A DNA stretch of 64,000 nucleotides from an uncultured Opitutia bacterium (GCA_945957395.1 CAMFKE010000004.1:62001-126000); one strand, 5' to 3'. Counted from the stretch's first letter, positions 42,270 through 50,701 are shown. Made by a program: numbers and translations. Notes: generated by a model from the letters alone, not told the origin.

Positions 42270-43295
42270 ATGACCTTCAAAGGCTGCACCCCGACCTTCC
42301 TCGTCAACGCCCTCGGCATCGCCCCCGGCGCCGACGGTGCGGTGCCTTCTGAAATCCAGTGGATGCCCCCGGGCCGTCACGAGATTTGCGCCACCAAGGC
42401 CGGCAAGCCCGCGAAACTCTCCGTGATGGTGGATGCCACTTCCGCCGCCGCCGTCGCCAAGTCTTTTGACGACCTCGTGAAGGCGGGCAAGCGCCCGTTC
42501 CTGGATTTCAATCACGCCGGCGGCGCGTCGTCCGCTCGCGTGACCGCGGTGCGATGGGCCGGCAACGACCCCAAGGATGGCGGCATCCGCGTCGCCGTCG
42601 AGTGGTCGGACGAGGGCGCCAAGGCCATCACCGGACGCACCTACTTCTCATTCTCTCCGACCTTCCTGGTGGACGCCGCCGGAAAGGTCACCGGCACCAC
42701 CGCCAACATGGGCGGCCTCGTGAACGAACCGGCATTCACCGCCATCGCCCCGGTGGCCGCCTCCGAATCCAGCACCGAACAAACCACCACCGCCATGAAG
42801 AAGCTGCTCCAAGCCCTGGCTACCGCCAAACTGATACCCAACGCCGACATGGAGGAGGAGGCAGCCTGCGCGGCCTTCGCCGACGCCATGAAGAAGAAGT
42901 CCGACGCCGAGGTGAAATGCTCCGAACGCATCACCGCCCTTGAAGCCGAGGTCAAGGCCGCCGCCAAGACTCGCGCCGAGGGCCTCGTCGAGGCCGCAGT
43001 CCGCGAAGGACGAATCCCCTCCAAGGACTCCAAGACGCGCGAGTTCTGGGTGAACTCCATCGTCACCGCCGGCGCTCCGGCCGAAGAGGCCCTGAGGGCC
43101 TCCCCTGTGAACCCCGCGCTCGTCGTTCAGGCCCGCGAAGTGAAGGCCGCCTCCTCGCAGACCGGCGACAAGTCCGCCGAACAGAACCGCGTCGTCGGCG
43201 AATACCGCGCCAAGAACGCCGGCACCTCCTACGCCGATGCGTGGGCCGCCTGCGCCGGCGAGAACCCCGAACTCTTCTCCGAGAAAGTCCGCTGA
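42270..43295 (+). CDS. Phage prohead protease/scaffold (Mu I/Z-like)
   Basis: The 341-residue protein has an N-terminal protease-like domain (to about residue 160: PFLDFNHAGGASSARVTAVR with the catalytic-type His, ITGRTYFSFSPTFLVDAAG with Ser, LVNEPAFTAIAP) and a helical C-terminal scaffold region. In Mu the scaffold is made from a nested internal start. Here an in-frame ATG at 42795 (MKKLLQALATAKLIPNADME, residue 176) begins exactly at the domain junction and could serve the same purpose. Dual use is inferred. Confidence 0.75.
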   Translation: MTFKGCTPTFLVNALGIAPGADGAVPSEIQWMPPGRHEICATKAGKPAKLSVMVDATSAAAVAKSFDDLVKAGKRPFLDFNHAGGASSARVTAVRWAGNDPKDGGIRVAVEWSDEGAKAITGRTYFSFSPTFLVDAAGKVTGTTANMGGLVNEPAFTAIAPVAASESSTEQTTTAMKKLLQALATAKLIPNADMEEEAACAAFADAMKKKSDAEVKCSERITALEAEVKAAAKTRAEGLVEAAVREGRIPSKDSKTREFWVNSIVTAGAPAEEALRASPVNPALVVQAREVKAASSQTGDKSAEQNRVVGEYRAKNAGTSYADAWAACAGENPELFSEKVR

Positions 43296-43302
43296 ACATC
43301 TC

Positions 43303-43373
43303 CGTAGGTAAGGGCCCGGTGGCCCACCCGGCCTCATAAGCCGGTCTCGGCGGGTTCAACTCCCGCACCTGCA
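43303..43373 (+). tRNA. tRNA-like element with CAU anticodon, inside the structural operon
   Basis: A full cloverleaf can be drawn in the gap before the decoration gene: acceptor 43303-43309 with 43367-43373 (C1-A72 mismatch, one wobble), D stem 43312-43315 with 43322-43325, anticodon stem 43328-43332 with 43340-43344, loop CTCATAA (anticodon CAT at 43335-43337), and a T arm with loop TTCAACT. CCCA follows. A at position 8 instead of T and the small D loop are atypical, so it may be a divergent tRNA-Met/Ile2 or a mimic. Confidence 0.55.
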
Positions 43374-43404
43374 CCCACTCTCACCAACCCAACCCCTCCT
43401 CACC

Positions 43405-43791
43405 ATGTACAAAGTTCGTGATGGCTTCATCCAGCCCGCCACTTCTGCCGCCGACCTCTCCACGAAGGCCGGCTACTTCGTCGAGGCGTCTTCGGGCGCC
43501 GTCTCCGTCGTCAACGCCGCCACCGACAACCCGCTCGGCGTCGTCGTCGATGGTGTTCCCTCCGGCGGTGCCAACGCCATCGGACTGCCCGGCATCATCG
43601 CCAAGGTGAAGCTCGACGGCGCGCCGGGCACGGTCGCCCTCGGCACCTACCTCACCGTCACCGCCACCGGCACCGCCAAGGCCGACGCCGCCACCGGCGC
43701 TCGCGTCGTGGTGGCCCGCGCCCTTGAGGCCGGCGCCGCCGACGAACTCATCACCGCCCAGATCATCGTGCCCGTCGTCTACGCCGCATAA
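43405..43791 (+). CDS. Capsid decoration/head stabilisation protein (DUF2190-like)
   Basis: The 128-residue beta-rich protein (YKVRDGFIQPATSAADLSTK, VSVVNAATDNPLGVVVDGVP, GTYLTVTATGTAKADAATGA) follows the DUF2190/cement pattern of small Gly/Ala/Val-rich proteins located immediately before the major capsid gene. It would sit on the capsid surface and stabilise the expanded shell. Confidence 0.75.
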   Translation: MYKVRDGFIQPATSAADLSTKAGYFVEASSGAVSVVNAATDNPLGVVVDGVPSGGANAIGLPGIIAKVKLDGAPGTVALGTYLTVTATGTAKADAATGARVVVARALEAGAADELITAQIIVPVVYAA

Positions 43792-43841
43792 GCGCACGGA
43801 GAGCACAACCCGCACCCCATCACCTTCGAATCACTCTTATC

Positions 43842-44759
43842 ATGAGCCTCGCAGTCAACACCACCCTCACCAACTTCGCCCGCGGCCTCTCTCAGGACCT
43901 CACGCGCGGTTCTCTCGCCGAGTTCCTGTCTCCGACGGTTCTCGTAGCCGCAGGCACCGGCCAGTACAAGAAGTTCGACGATGCCGCCGCCTTTGAAATC
44001 GAGGACACCACCCGCGCCCTCGGTGGCGACCCGAACATCATCAACCTCGAAGCCTCCGACGCCACCTACAACTGCAAGCCGCAGGCCCTTGAGGCCCGCA
44101 TTGACCAGAAGGAGCGCGAGGACTACGGCGAAGGCGACCCCCTCGGCATCGAGCGCATCAAGACCAATATCCTCGTGACGCGCGCCGCGCTCGCCTACGA
44201 GGCGCGCGTCATCGCAGGAGCAAAGACCCTCGCCGCCGTCGGAGGGGGTGTCGGAGTCTGGATTTCCGCGCAGACGAACGACCCCGTTGACGAAGTCGAC
44301 ACGCAGATCGCCGACATCGCCACCAAGACCGGCCAGATGCCCAACCGCATCGCCATCTCCATCGGCGTGTGGAAAGCGCTTCGCAATCACCCCAAGGTGC
44401 TCGCGCGATTCCCCGGCGCCGCCGTAGTGGGCGTCACCACCGCGCAGTTCGCCTCGCTGCTCATCAACCCGAGCATCGAGATTCGCGTCGGTACACTCGG
44501 GCGAAACACCGCCAAGCAGGGCGCCTCGAAGAACATCGCCAACATGCTCGGCAACGAGCTCTTCGTGTTCACTTCGAGCCCCGGCGCGACGCAGTTCGAC
44601 CCGTCCTTCATGAAGACCTTCCGCACCCGCACCGGCGCGATCGACTCCGTGATCACCTACACCGCTCAGAACGGACTCTACGACGGCGTCATCACCAAGT
44701 GGTCGGAGGACATTCAGGTCACCGGCGCCGCTTGCGCCCGCCGTATCACCGTCACCTGA
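43842..44759 (+). CDS. Major capsid protein
   Basis: The 305-residue protein follows the decoration gene. Features are the N-terminal helix (LAVNTTLTNFARGLSQDLTR), KKFDDAAAFEIEDTTRALGG, the long central part and YTAQNGLYDGVITKWSEDIQ near the C-terminus. It fits the HK97-fold capsid family seen with Mu-like heads. It is probably the most abundant late protein, and a terminator-like hairpin follows it. Confidence 0.85.
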   Translation: MSLAVNTTLTNFARGLSQDLTRGSLAEFLSPTVLVAAGTGQYKKFDDAAAFEIEDTTRALGGDPNIINLEASDATYNCKPQALEARIDQKEREDYGEGDPLGIERIKTNILVTRAALAYEARVIAGAKTLAAVGGGVGVWISAQTNDPVDEVDTQIADIATKTGQMPNRIAISIGVWKALRNHPKVLARFPGAAVVGVTTAQFASLLINPSIEIRVGTLGRNTAKQGASKNIANMLGNELFVFTSSPGATQFDPSFMKTFRTRTGAIDSVITYTAQNGLYDGVITKWSEDIQVTGAACARRITVT

Positions 44760-44774
44760 TCCTTGTGATTCATT

Positions 44775-44817
44775 GGGCCGCAGCGTGCTCGGTTCCGTCG
44801 CTGCGGCCCTTCTTTTT
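44775..44817 (+). terminator. Terminator or attenuator after the capsid gene
   Basis: An 11-bp perfect stem (44775-44785 with 44799-44809) with a 13-base loop is followed by TTCTTTTT. Its place after the major capsid gene suggests partial termination, boosting capsid over tail genes. Confidence 0.75.
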
Positions 44818-44837
44818 CACCATAGTCGCACCTCGCC

Positions 44838-45293
44838 ATGTCCTGGATCGCCCTCGACGCCGCCGCCATTCGCACACGCCTCACCGACCTTGAGCGCGGC
44901 GCCTTCGCCGGCAGCGAGGCCCTCGGCGAGGCCGCATACGACCCGCTCCCGGAGATCATCACCGCCGTTACCAGTTTGGTGCGCGGCTATGTCGCCGGGT
45001 GCGCGTCGAATCCCATGGGGCCGGATGGCACGATTCCGTCCCGTCTTGAATCCGCCGCCGTCTCCATCGTCCGTTATCAACTACTCGCGCGCCTACCCGT
45101 GAACGCCGCCGCCTTCATGGAGCAACGCCGCAAGGAGTACGAGGACGCCATCGCGCTCCTCAAGGATGTGTCCGCCTGCAAGTTCGCCGTGGATACCCTC
45201 GGTGACGGGCAGACCTCGACGCCCACCGGAAACGCCCTTGGGCGCGGCCGGTCGGGTTCCATTTTGCCGCGCGTGTTCTTCCCTCGCTTCTGA
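44838..45293 (+). CDS. Head-tail connector protein (DUF1320-like)
   Basis: The 151-residue mostly helical protein (LDAAAIRTRLTDLERGAFAG, PEIITAVTSLVRGYVAGCAS, SIVRYQLLARLP) follows the pattern of Mu gp36-like DUF1320 connectors, which bind beneath the portal. Position after capsid fits. Confidence 0.7.
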   Translation: MSWIALDAAAIRTRLTDLERGAFAGSEALGEAAYDPLPEIITAVTSLVRGYVAGCASNPMGPDGTIPSRLESAAVSIVRYQLLARLPVNAAAFMEQRRKEYEDAIALLKDVSACKFAVDTLGDGQTSTPTGNALGRGRSGSILPRVFFPRF

Positions 45294-45295
45294 TC

Positions 45296-45763
45296 ATGCT
45301 GCGCCACCTCCAAGACCGCATCGCTGAAATCCTCGGAGACGACCCCTTCTTCAAGGCTTCTGCCGGCGCCCCGTCGCTCGATGTCGTCAGCGAGTCGCGC
45401 CACGACCTCCTCGCTTTAGTCGAGCTCTCCTGCGCTAAGAACGGAGCGGTTGTCGTCGTGCGTTCAGCCGGCGGCGCCGCCCGCCCCGAGCAGACCCCGG
45501 AGTTCATCGCCATCACCGAGACACTCGAAGTGCGCGTATCGCTGAACCTCGTCACCAATCGCTCCAAGCGCACCATCCCGGCAGCCAGAGAGGCCGTCAT
45601 CCGGGCCGTGCACGGCCGCCGGGTTTTCACCGACGACCCTTCGTCCGGCCCATCCACTTTCCGCTTCATCTCCCATGACCTCGAAGAGGTGGACGACCAG
45701 GGCAACGCCATCGCCGTCATCCGCTTTGAGGCCGAAACCGACTTCCTCCCCTCGAACTCCTAA
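45296..45763 (+). CDS. Tail terminator/completion protein (Mu gp37-like)
   Basis: The 155-residue alpha/beta protein begins MLRHLQDRIAEILGDDPFFK. It contains ITETLEVRVSLNLVTNRSKR and ends with beta-strands (FRFISHDLEEVDDQGNAIAV, IRFEAETDF). The layout matches tail-terminator proteins located between the connector and the tube gene. The start is 2 bases after the previous stop. Confidence 0.65.
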   Translation: MLRHLQDRIAEILGDDPFFKASAGAPSLDVVSESRHDLLALVELSCAKNGAVVVVRSAGGAARPEQTPEFIAITETLEVRVSLNLVTNRSKRTIPAAREAVIRAVHGRRVFTDDPSSGPSTFRFISHDLEEVDDQGNAIAVIRFEAETDFLPSNS

Positions 45764-45778
45764 CCCCCTCGCACCACC

Positions 45779-46138
45779 ATGGCCAACGAACCCATCATCA
45801 AAGGCGACAACACCATCGTCTGGGGCTGTCCCACCTCCGGCGTTTCCCCCTCCATCGGCTACTTGCAGTCCGCCAAGCGCAAGGACTCCTGCGACAAGGA
45901 CTATGTTGAGGACGCCATCGGCAATCGCGTCACCGCCGTTCTGCGCAACTTCAACGGCGAACTCACCCTTGAGTTCATCATCAAGGGCACCTTCACCGAG
46001 CCCAAGATCGGCGACGCCGTCACCTGCCTCGGCAAGACGGGCTACTGCACCGGCGTTGACCACGAGGCGAACAACAAGAGCCCTCACAAGCGCATCATCA
46101 GCGCCGAGTTCTCCGACACCATCAACGTGGGCGCCTAA
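45779..46138 (+). CDS. Tail tube protein candidate
   Basis: The 119-residue beta-rich protein (EPIIKGDNTIVWGCPTSGVS, VLRNFNGELTLEFIIKGTFT, SPHKRIISAEFSDTINVGA) precedes the chaperone and tape-measure genes, where the tube protein is normally encoded. It is small for a tube protein, and no other candidate is present. Identity is inferred from gene order. Confidence 0.5.
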   Translation: MANEPIIKGDNTIVWGCPTSGVSPSIGYLQSAKRKDSCDKDYVEDAIGNRVTAVLRNFNGELTLEFIIKGTFTEPKIGDAVTCLGKTGYCTGVDHEANNKSPHKRIISAEFSDTINVGA

Positions 46139-46140
46139 GC

Positions 46141-46515
46141 ATGTCCGAGCCTACCGCCGTCATCGCCGCGCTCATCCCGGTCACCGAAAGGGTTGCCGGC
46201 ATCGAGCTTCCCCCGTTCACCCTCGCGCACTGGCTAGCCCTCGAAGCCATTAACCATCCCCTCACCAAGGGCGAGGTGCCCGAGAAGTTCGTGGATATCG
46301 TGCGCGCCGTCGCCCTCTGCTCCATCCCCGGCAAGGACGCCCGCCGCCTCGCAGCAGACCCGCGTGCGCTGGAGTCCGCGGTCGACGAACTCGCCGAACG
46401 CATCCCGCCCCACGCCGTGCGCGATCTCGCTGAGGCCATGGCCCGTCAAGTCGCCCGTGCCTTCGACTCCGCTATTCGAACCAAGGCCCCCGAGGGGGAG
46501 TCTCCTTCGGCGTAG
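46141..46515 (+). CDS. Tail assembly chaperone (G-like), shorter product
   Basis: The 124-residue helical protein (MSEPTAVIAALIPVTERVAG, LPPFTLAHWLALEAINHPLT, DLAEAMARQVARAFDSAIRT) lies between the tube candidate and the tape measure, the place of the G/GT chaperone of siphoviruses. Translation stops at 46515, but an open frame continues in -1 and encodes a conserved-looking domain. Confidence 0.7.
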   Translation: MSEPTAVIAALIPVTERVAGIELPPFTLAHWLALEAINHPLTKGEVPEKFVDIVRAVALCSIPGKDARRLAADPRALESAVDELAERIPPHAVRDLAEAMARQVARAFDSAIRTKAPEGESPSA

Positions 46516-46739
46516 GGCTCGGCTTCGCGCTGTCCCTCATCGGATGCGTCTCCGAAGCCGGGATACCTTACGCCGACGCACTCGACACCGTCCCGCTCGC
46601 CCAGCTCTTTGCCGTCGCCGCCGTCGTTCACCGCAACAACGGCGGCAAGTTCGATGACCTCGACTACGGTGAGCGCGACACCTTCGCCGCTCTTCCGGAA
46701 AACCCAAGCATTCCTCCCACATGGCCGACACCAAGCTGA
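46494..46739 (+). CDS. Frameshifted extension of the tail chaperone (T-like part of GT)
   Basis: This frame has no start codon of its own and is in -1 relative to the chaperone. It reads GVSFGVGLGFALSLIGCVSE, AGIPYADALDTVPLAQLFAV and AAVVHRNNGGKFDDLDY, then stops at 46737-46739, 19 bases into the tape-measure gene. A GGGGG run at 46494-46498 allows a -1 slip (GGG to GGG). The expected product is the N-terminal 119 residues of the chaperone joined to about 81 residues. A -1 frameshift at this position is the rule in tailed phages. Confidence 0.68.
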   Translation, partial: GGVSFGVGLGFALSLIGCVSEAGIPYADALDTVPLAQLFAVAAVVHRNNGGKFDDLDYGERDTFAALPENPSIPPTWPTPS

Positions 46740-48172
46740 ACATCGTCATAGCTGCCAAGGACGGTGCCTCCTCCGCGCTCTCCGGCGTCGCCGCCAGGCT
46801 CGGTTCAGTCGTCGCCGCGGCGCGCAGGGCCGGTGATGGACTTGGCTCCGGTCTGCTTCGCGGTGTCACCTCCATGCCCGCGCAGCTCGCCGCGCTCTCC
46901 GGCGGCGCGCTCACCCTCGGCGCGGCGTTCGCCACCGCCAAGGCGTCCGTCGAAAAGGCCTCGGAGTTCGAAGACATCCGTACCAGCTTCATCACGCTCC
47001 TCGGTTCCACCGACGCTGCGCAAAAGCGCATGGACGAGCTCTCGAAGTTCGCCGCATCCACCCCCTTCGACATCCCGGGCGTGGCGCGTGCTTCGAAGAC
47101 CCTCGAAACCCTCACGCGCGGTGCGCTTTCCACCGGCCCCGGCCTCACGCTCGTGGGCGATGTGGCTGCCTCCACCGGCGTGCAGTTCGACGAGATGGCC
47201 GTCACCATCGGCCGCGCTTATGACGGCATCGCCTCGGGCCGTGCCGTCGGGGAATCGCTCATGCGCCTCCAGGAACTCGGGGCGCTCTCCGGCGACGCCC
47301 GTGGTAAAATCGAGTCCATGCAGGCCGCCGGCCAGAAGGGCGCCGCCGTGTGGTCCGTCATGTCCGGCGAGCTCGCACGCTTCGGTGGCGAAATGGACCG
47401 CCGCTCCGGCACCTTCTCGGGCAAAATGTCCAACATGAAGGACAACTGGGATTCCCTCCTGCGCGCCTTCGGCGAGCCCGTGATGGACTCCCTCAAGCCC
47501 TTCCTCGATGATCTCGGCGCTTGGTTCGAGAAGCTCAAGCCCGCCGCCGTCGAGTTCGGCAACACCGTCTCCGGCGCCATAGACCTTGTGCGCGCCGCCT
47601 TCGCCGACTCTTCCCTCTGGAGCAAGGCCCTGGCCACGCTGTCCGCCGTGGGCTCCACCGCCGCGCTCGTCATCGGAAACCATATCGGCAACTCTCTCAA
47701 GGCCGCCGCCGCCATGTTCGCCGGCGCCCTCATCGCCGCCGCCAAGTCCGCGGGCAATGTGCTCTCGGGCGGCGACGCCAACTACGCCGACGAGTTCGCC
47801 GCCGCCACCGACTCCATGGGCAAGGCGCTGGAAATCGATACCTCCGGAGCCGCCACCGACTTTGCCCTCATCCTCAAGAGCGAGCTGCACGACATTTGGG
47901 GCGACCTGCCGGAGCGCGTCGCCAAGCCATCCGAGACCGTCAACAAGGCCACTCCGTCCAGTTCCGACACAGCCAAGCAGTTCTCCCCCAAGGCGTTAGG
48001 CTCCTCCGGGGACGACCTGGCCAAGGTCGGCATCTTCGCCGGTGGCGCGGCCGGCGCGATGAACTATGCCAGGCGCACGGCGGATGCCTCCGAGCGCATG
48101 GCCAAATCCCTGGGTGTGCTCGAGCGCAACATCAGCGCAGGGCCACGCACCTATTCCCCCTCCTGGGGATAA
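46721..48172 (+). CDS. Tape measure protein
   Basis: The 483-residue protein starts MADTKLNIVIAAKDGASSAL. It has helical repeats and a segment common in tape-measure proteins (FEDIRTSFITLLGSTDAAQK, RMDELSKFAASTPFDIPGVA, GALSGDARGKIESMQAAGQK, GTFSGKMSNMKDNWDSLLRA). Hydrophobic Ala/Gly stretches follow. Tape-measure length sets tail length; 483 residues suggests a short to medium tail (roughly 70 nm at 0.15 nm per residue). A terminator follows. Confidence 0.85.
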   Translation: MADTKLNIVIAAKDGASSALSGVAARLGSVVAAARRAGDGLGSGLLRGVTSMPAQLAALSGGALTLGAAFATAKASVEKASEFEDIRTSFITLLGSTDAAQKRMDELSKFAASTPFDIPGVARASKTLETLTRGALSTGPGLTLVGDVAASTGVQFDEMAVTIGRAYDGIASGRAVGESLMRLQELGALSGDARGKIESMQAAGQKGAAVWSVMSGELARFGGEMDRRSGTFSGKMSNMKDNWDSLLRAFGEPVMDSLKPFLDDLGAWFEKLKPAAVEFGNTVSGAIDLVRAAFADSSLWSKALATLSAVGSTAALVIGNHIGNSLKAAAAMFAGALIAAAKSAGNVLSGGDANYADEFAAATDSMGKALEIDTSGAATDFALILKSELHDIWGDLPERVAKPSETVNKATPSSSDTAKQFSPKALGSSGDDLAKVGIFAGGAAGAMNYARRTADASERMAKSLGVLERNISAGPRTYSPSWG

Positions 48173-48203
48173 CCGTACGCCTCGCGCCGTCACTCCTTGT
48201 CAT

Positions 48204-48237
48204 GCCGTCGGCCTTCAGCGCCGACGGCTTTTCTTTT
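48204..48237 (+). terminator. Terminator after the tape measure gene
   Basis: A 9-bp stem (48204-48212 with 48220-48228) with a 7-base loop is followed by TTTTCTTTT. Confidence 0.8.
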
Positions 48238-48248
48238 CATTCGGGCTC

Positions 48249-49085
48249 ATGACGAGCAACCCCATCTGGATCGGCGATACCCGCCTCCAACTCCAGCCCG
48301 AGCTCCGTGTCGTCGAGTCGGCCGACTCCATAACCACGACCTTCTCGTACGCCGGCCCCTATGAGCTCTGCAAGTCGTCCAAGCCATACCGCGGACAGAC
48401 CGTAGCGGGTTACGCCGGACGCGTTATTTCCACCGACCTGTTGCGCAAGCCCGGGGGAATCGGTCTGCTCACCGTCACTGTCGTGGCCCCGGCCGACGAA
48501 TCCTCACTCTCCTCCACACCGGTTGAGACGAAGTGGGCACTGCGCTGGATGGAGGCGCGCAAGCCTCTCGCGTCTCACCCGCGTTACACCGCCAAAAACG
48601 TCGGGTACGGAGACCCGGCTTTCAGTCAGGCCAAATCCTCCGACCTATGGCAGGACGCCAACAATGAATCCGCCTGCAAGGACATCACCGTCGCCATGGT
48701 CATGGAAGATTGCGCCAAGGGCACCTTGGACGAAGCCAAGGCGAAGCTCTCCACGGGCACCGATGACGACCAGGTTTCACTCGTGAAAGACTACCTCTCC
48801 AAGCTCGCCCGCTCCACCGAGGGATACAAGTCGTTCACGCCCGTCTTTACCAAGGTCACCACCTACCCGACTAGCCCCTCGGGCACAGGCGCCGGCTTCA
48901 TCTCCGGCCCGCCGGCAGGTTGTCCGCTCCTCGGCTCCGTGCCTAACTCCTCCAAGTTCAAATGGTTCAAGGACGCCGACGACGTCACCCCCACCGGCCG
49001 CTCCGGGTCATACGAGCGCACCGAGGTATGGATCGGCGCCGACGACATCGACAGCGACCTCTACCGCAAGTCGGCCAACCCCTGA
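48249..49085 (+). CDS. Phage distal tail protein
   Basis: The 278-residue protein has a beta-rich N-terminus (NPIWIGDTRLQLQPELRVVE, DSITTTFSYAGPYELCKSSK, GLLTVTVVAPADESS) and a middle region with WALRWMEARKPLASHPRYT. It is located immediately after the tape measure, so a distal-tail or baseplate-like adaptor is likely. No family is recognised with certainty. The start at 48249 (MTSNPIWIGD) was chosen; the frame upstream is antisense-like. Confidence 0.55.
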   Translation: MTSNPIWIGDTRLQLQPELRVVESADSITTTFSYAGPYELCKSSKPYRGQTVAGYAGRVISTDLLRKPGGIGLLTVTVVAPADESSLSSTPVETKWALRWMEARKPLASHPRYTAKNVGYGDPAFSQAKSSDLWQDANNESACKDITVAMVMEDCAKGTLDEAKAKLSTGTDDDQVSLVKDYLSKLARSTEGYKSFTPVFTKVTTYPTSPSGTGAGFISGPPAGCPLLGSVPNSSKFKWFKDADDVTPTGRSGSYERTEVWIGADDIDSDLYRKSANP

Positions 49086-49096
49086 CGCTCGACCGT

Positions 49097-49684
49097 ATGA
49101 ACTCCATCCCTCCGCCCCCCAACACCGGCGAGCCGCTGGCGGCTTCGTGGGGCCGCCGCGTCGTCGAAGCCCTGCGCGCGCTCGTGCCTATCGCCGGCCC
49201 CGGCATCCGCGTCTCCTACACCCCGCGCGGCGTTGTCATCGAGTCCACGGCCTCCTCCGCCCCGTCCCGCGCGTCGTCGGCGCAGGACCACCCGTTCAAG
49301 TGCATCAAGGCCGACGCCACGCACCTTCGGTATGTCTTTGGGATCGTCGGCAATGTCGTGCCGACCGTGGCCGGAACGCCTATGGACGAGCTATTGGGGA
49401 CGGCCCCTGGGACTCCGCCTGTCTTGGCCGTTTCGTCCGGCGGCGTGTCGTACCTGGAGACCGTTTGGGGCGGTGCGTCGGAGCCTTACGCCTTGCAGAG
49501 CGCCGCCGTGAAGGTCGGTGCCGGTGTGCCTGACGATGACCTGACGCACGGATACCAGCTCCTCTCCACGCACACGATGATCAATGGCGCGCTGGACTCG
49601 ATCGCGCAGGGCGTCACGCATTCGCTGGCGGTGGAGCGAGTGGCGTGCGGAGGTGGTGCATCCTATTACTGGGGGGCGATGTGA
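49097..49684 (+). CDS. Tail protein of unknown function
   Basis: The 195-residue protein starts MNSIPPPPNTGEPLAASWGR (a Pro-rich leader common in tail proteins). It contains RVVEALRALVPIAGPGIRVS and YTPRGVVIESTASSAPSR, then a Gly/Ser/Ala-rich beta part. It ends AM*, overlapping the GTG of the next gene. Probably tail tip or fibre attachment; not assigned. Confidence 0.5.
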   Translation: MNSIPPPPNTGEPLAASWGRRVVEALRALVPIAGPGIRVSYTPRGVVIESTASSAPSRASSAQDHPFKCIKADATHLRYVFGIVGNVVPTVAGTPMDELLGTAPGTPPVLAVSSGGVSYLETVWGGASEPYALQSAAVKVGAGVPDDDLTHGYQLLSTHTMINGALDSIAQGVTHSLAVERVACGGGASYYWGAM

Positions 49685-50481
49685 ACTCGCTTCTGATCAC
49701 CAATGGTCGTTCCTGCGCGCACACCGTCGACGAGGTGGACCTAACCCCAGGGGGTGTCGGCGCGGGGCATTCGTATAGCATTCTGCGAGGCATGGCGCCG
49801 AGTGTGTTTCGTCGCCATAACTCCGTGCAGGTGCACTGGTCCGCCATCTATGGGCAGGCCTGTGCGTTTTCTCGTCCGAACCCGTTAGGATACCCTGGCT
49901 GCACGGCTCAGGATGCTGCTCAATACTACTCCGATGCGCCGTCTAGTATCTATAACGATTTCGAGCAAACAGGGTTCATGACGCAATGCACTGGCGTGAA
50001 CGCATGCGGGTCTTCATCTCTTGGCCTATCCTACTGCGAGACGCAGTCGGCGCCGTTTGGTGCTGTTACGCCATGCGCTGAGCGAAACCTTGTCGCGTGG
50101 GAAACATTTGCCAGGGATTACTGGTGGAGCCCTTGCACAAAAGGAACAGGCAGCGTACTTAGGGATCCCTGCATGTGGTTCAGAGCGGACGCGAGAATCG
50201 GTGTCATGCTGGATGTTTTGCAGCCTGTCTGTCCTGGTTGCGGCCCTCTTGAGCTGGATGTGGTGGTCAGCCTTAGCGAGGGGGATTTGAAAATAGACCC
50301 CTATCAGGAGCCGTCGTTTTCCCCGGATCCCTCTTATGACAGGGATGTGGTGCTCGGCATGATTGTTGATGCCGGGGTCGCTGGAAGGTATTTCTCGGAA
50401 ACCCTGTCTGTGCCTATGGATGGCAAGACAAACTGGGCGGTTAAGGTCACCGGCATAAGGGTGGTGCCTCGAAATGCCTAA
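49681..50481 (+). CDS. Cys-rich tail-region protein
   Basis: The protein has 266 residues from the GTG start at 49681 (GTGA overlap with the previous stop); an ATG at 49645 would add 12 residues read from the neighbouring gene. It contains 11 cysteines, including CPGCGP, ACGSSSLGLSYCE and DPCMW, and ends VKVTGIRVVPRNA. It uses noticeably more A/T-rich codons than the genes around it, which suggests recent acquisition. It is probably an extracellular tail component stabilised by disulfides or metal; no family recognised. Confidence 0.5.
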   Translation: MNSLLITNGRSCAHTVDEVDLTPGGVGAGHSYSILRGMAPSVFRRHNSVQVHWSAIYGQACAFSRPNPLGYPGCTAQDAAQYYSDAPSSIYNDFEQTGFMTQCTGVNACGSSSLGLSYCETQSAPFGAVTPCAERNLVAWETFARDYWWSPCTKGTGSVLRDPCMWFRADARIGVMLDVLQPVCPGCGPLELDVVVSLSEGDLKIDPYQEPSFSPDPSYDRDVVLGMIVDAGVAGRYFSETLSVPMDGKTNWAVKVTGIRVVPRNA

Positions 50482-50677
50482 GGTGCTGAAGGTTGGTGTT
50501 CGCGCCGGCGATGCCGTGGCCGCGCTGGCCAAGCCTGTCGCGCGAGTCGCCGACAAGCTGCTCGGCACGCACCTTGGCACATGCGGCGGGTGCGCCGGGC
50601 GCCGCCGTGCTCTGAATGCGGCCGGGGGCTCGGATGCGCGCGCATGGCCGCCTGCTGAAGAGGCGATATGGATATGA
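50474..50677 (+). CDS. Small CGGC-containing protein
   Basis: The 67-residue protein has an Ala/Val-rich helix (RAGDAVAALAKPVARVADKL) and the motif LGTCGGCAGRRRALNA, a compact CxxC knuckle. Its ATG lies inside the previous gene's last codons (8-base overlap). It is a small accessory tail-region gene; function unknown. Confidence 0.5.
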   Translation: MPKVLKVGVRAGDAVAALAKPVARVADKLLGTHLGTCGGCAGRRRALNAAGGSDARAWPPAEEAIWI

Positions 50678-50701
50678 TGGCGTGGGCTTCGTGGAGCCTC
50701 C

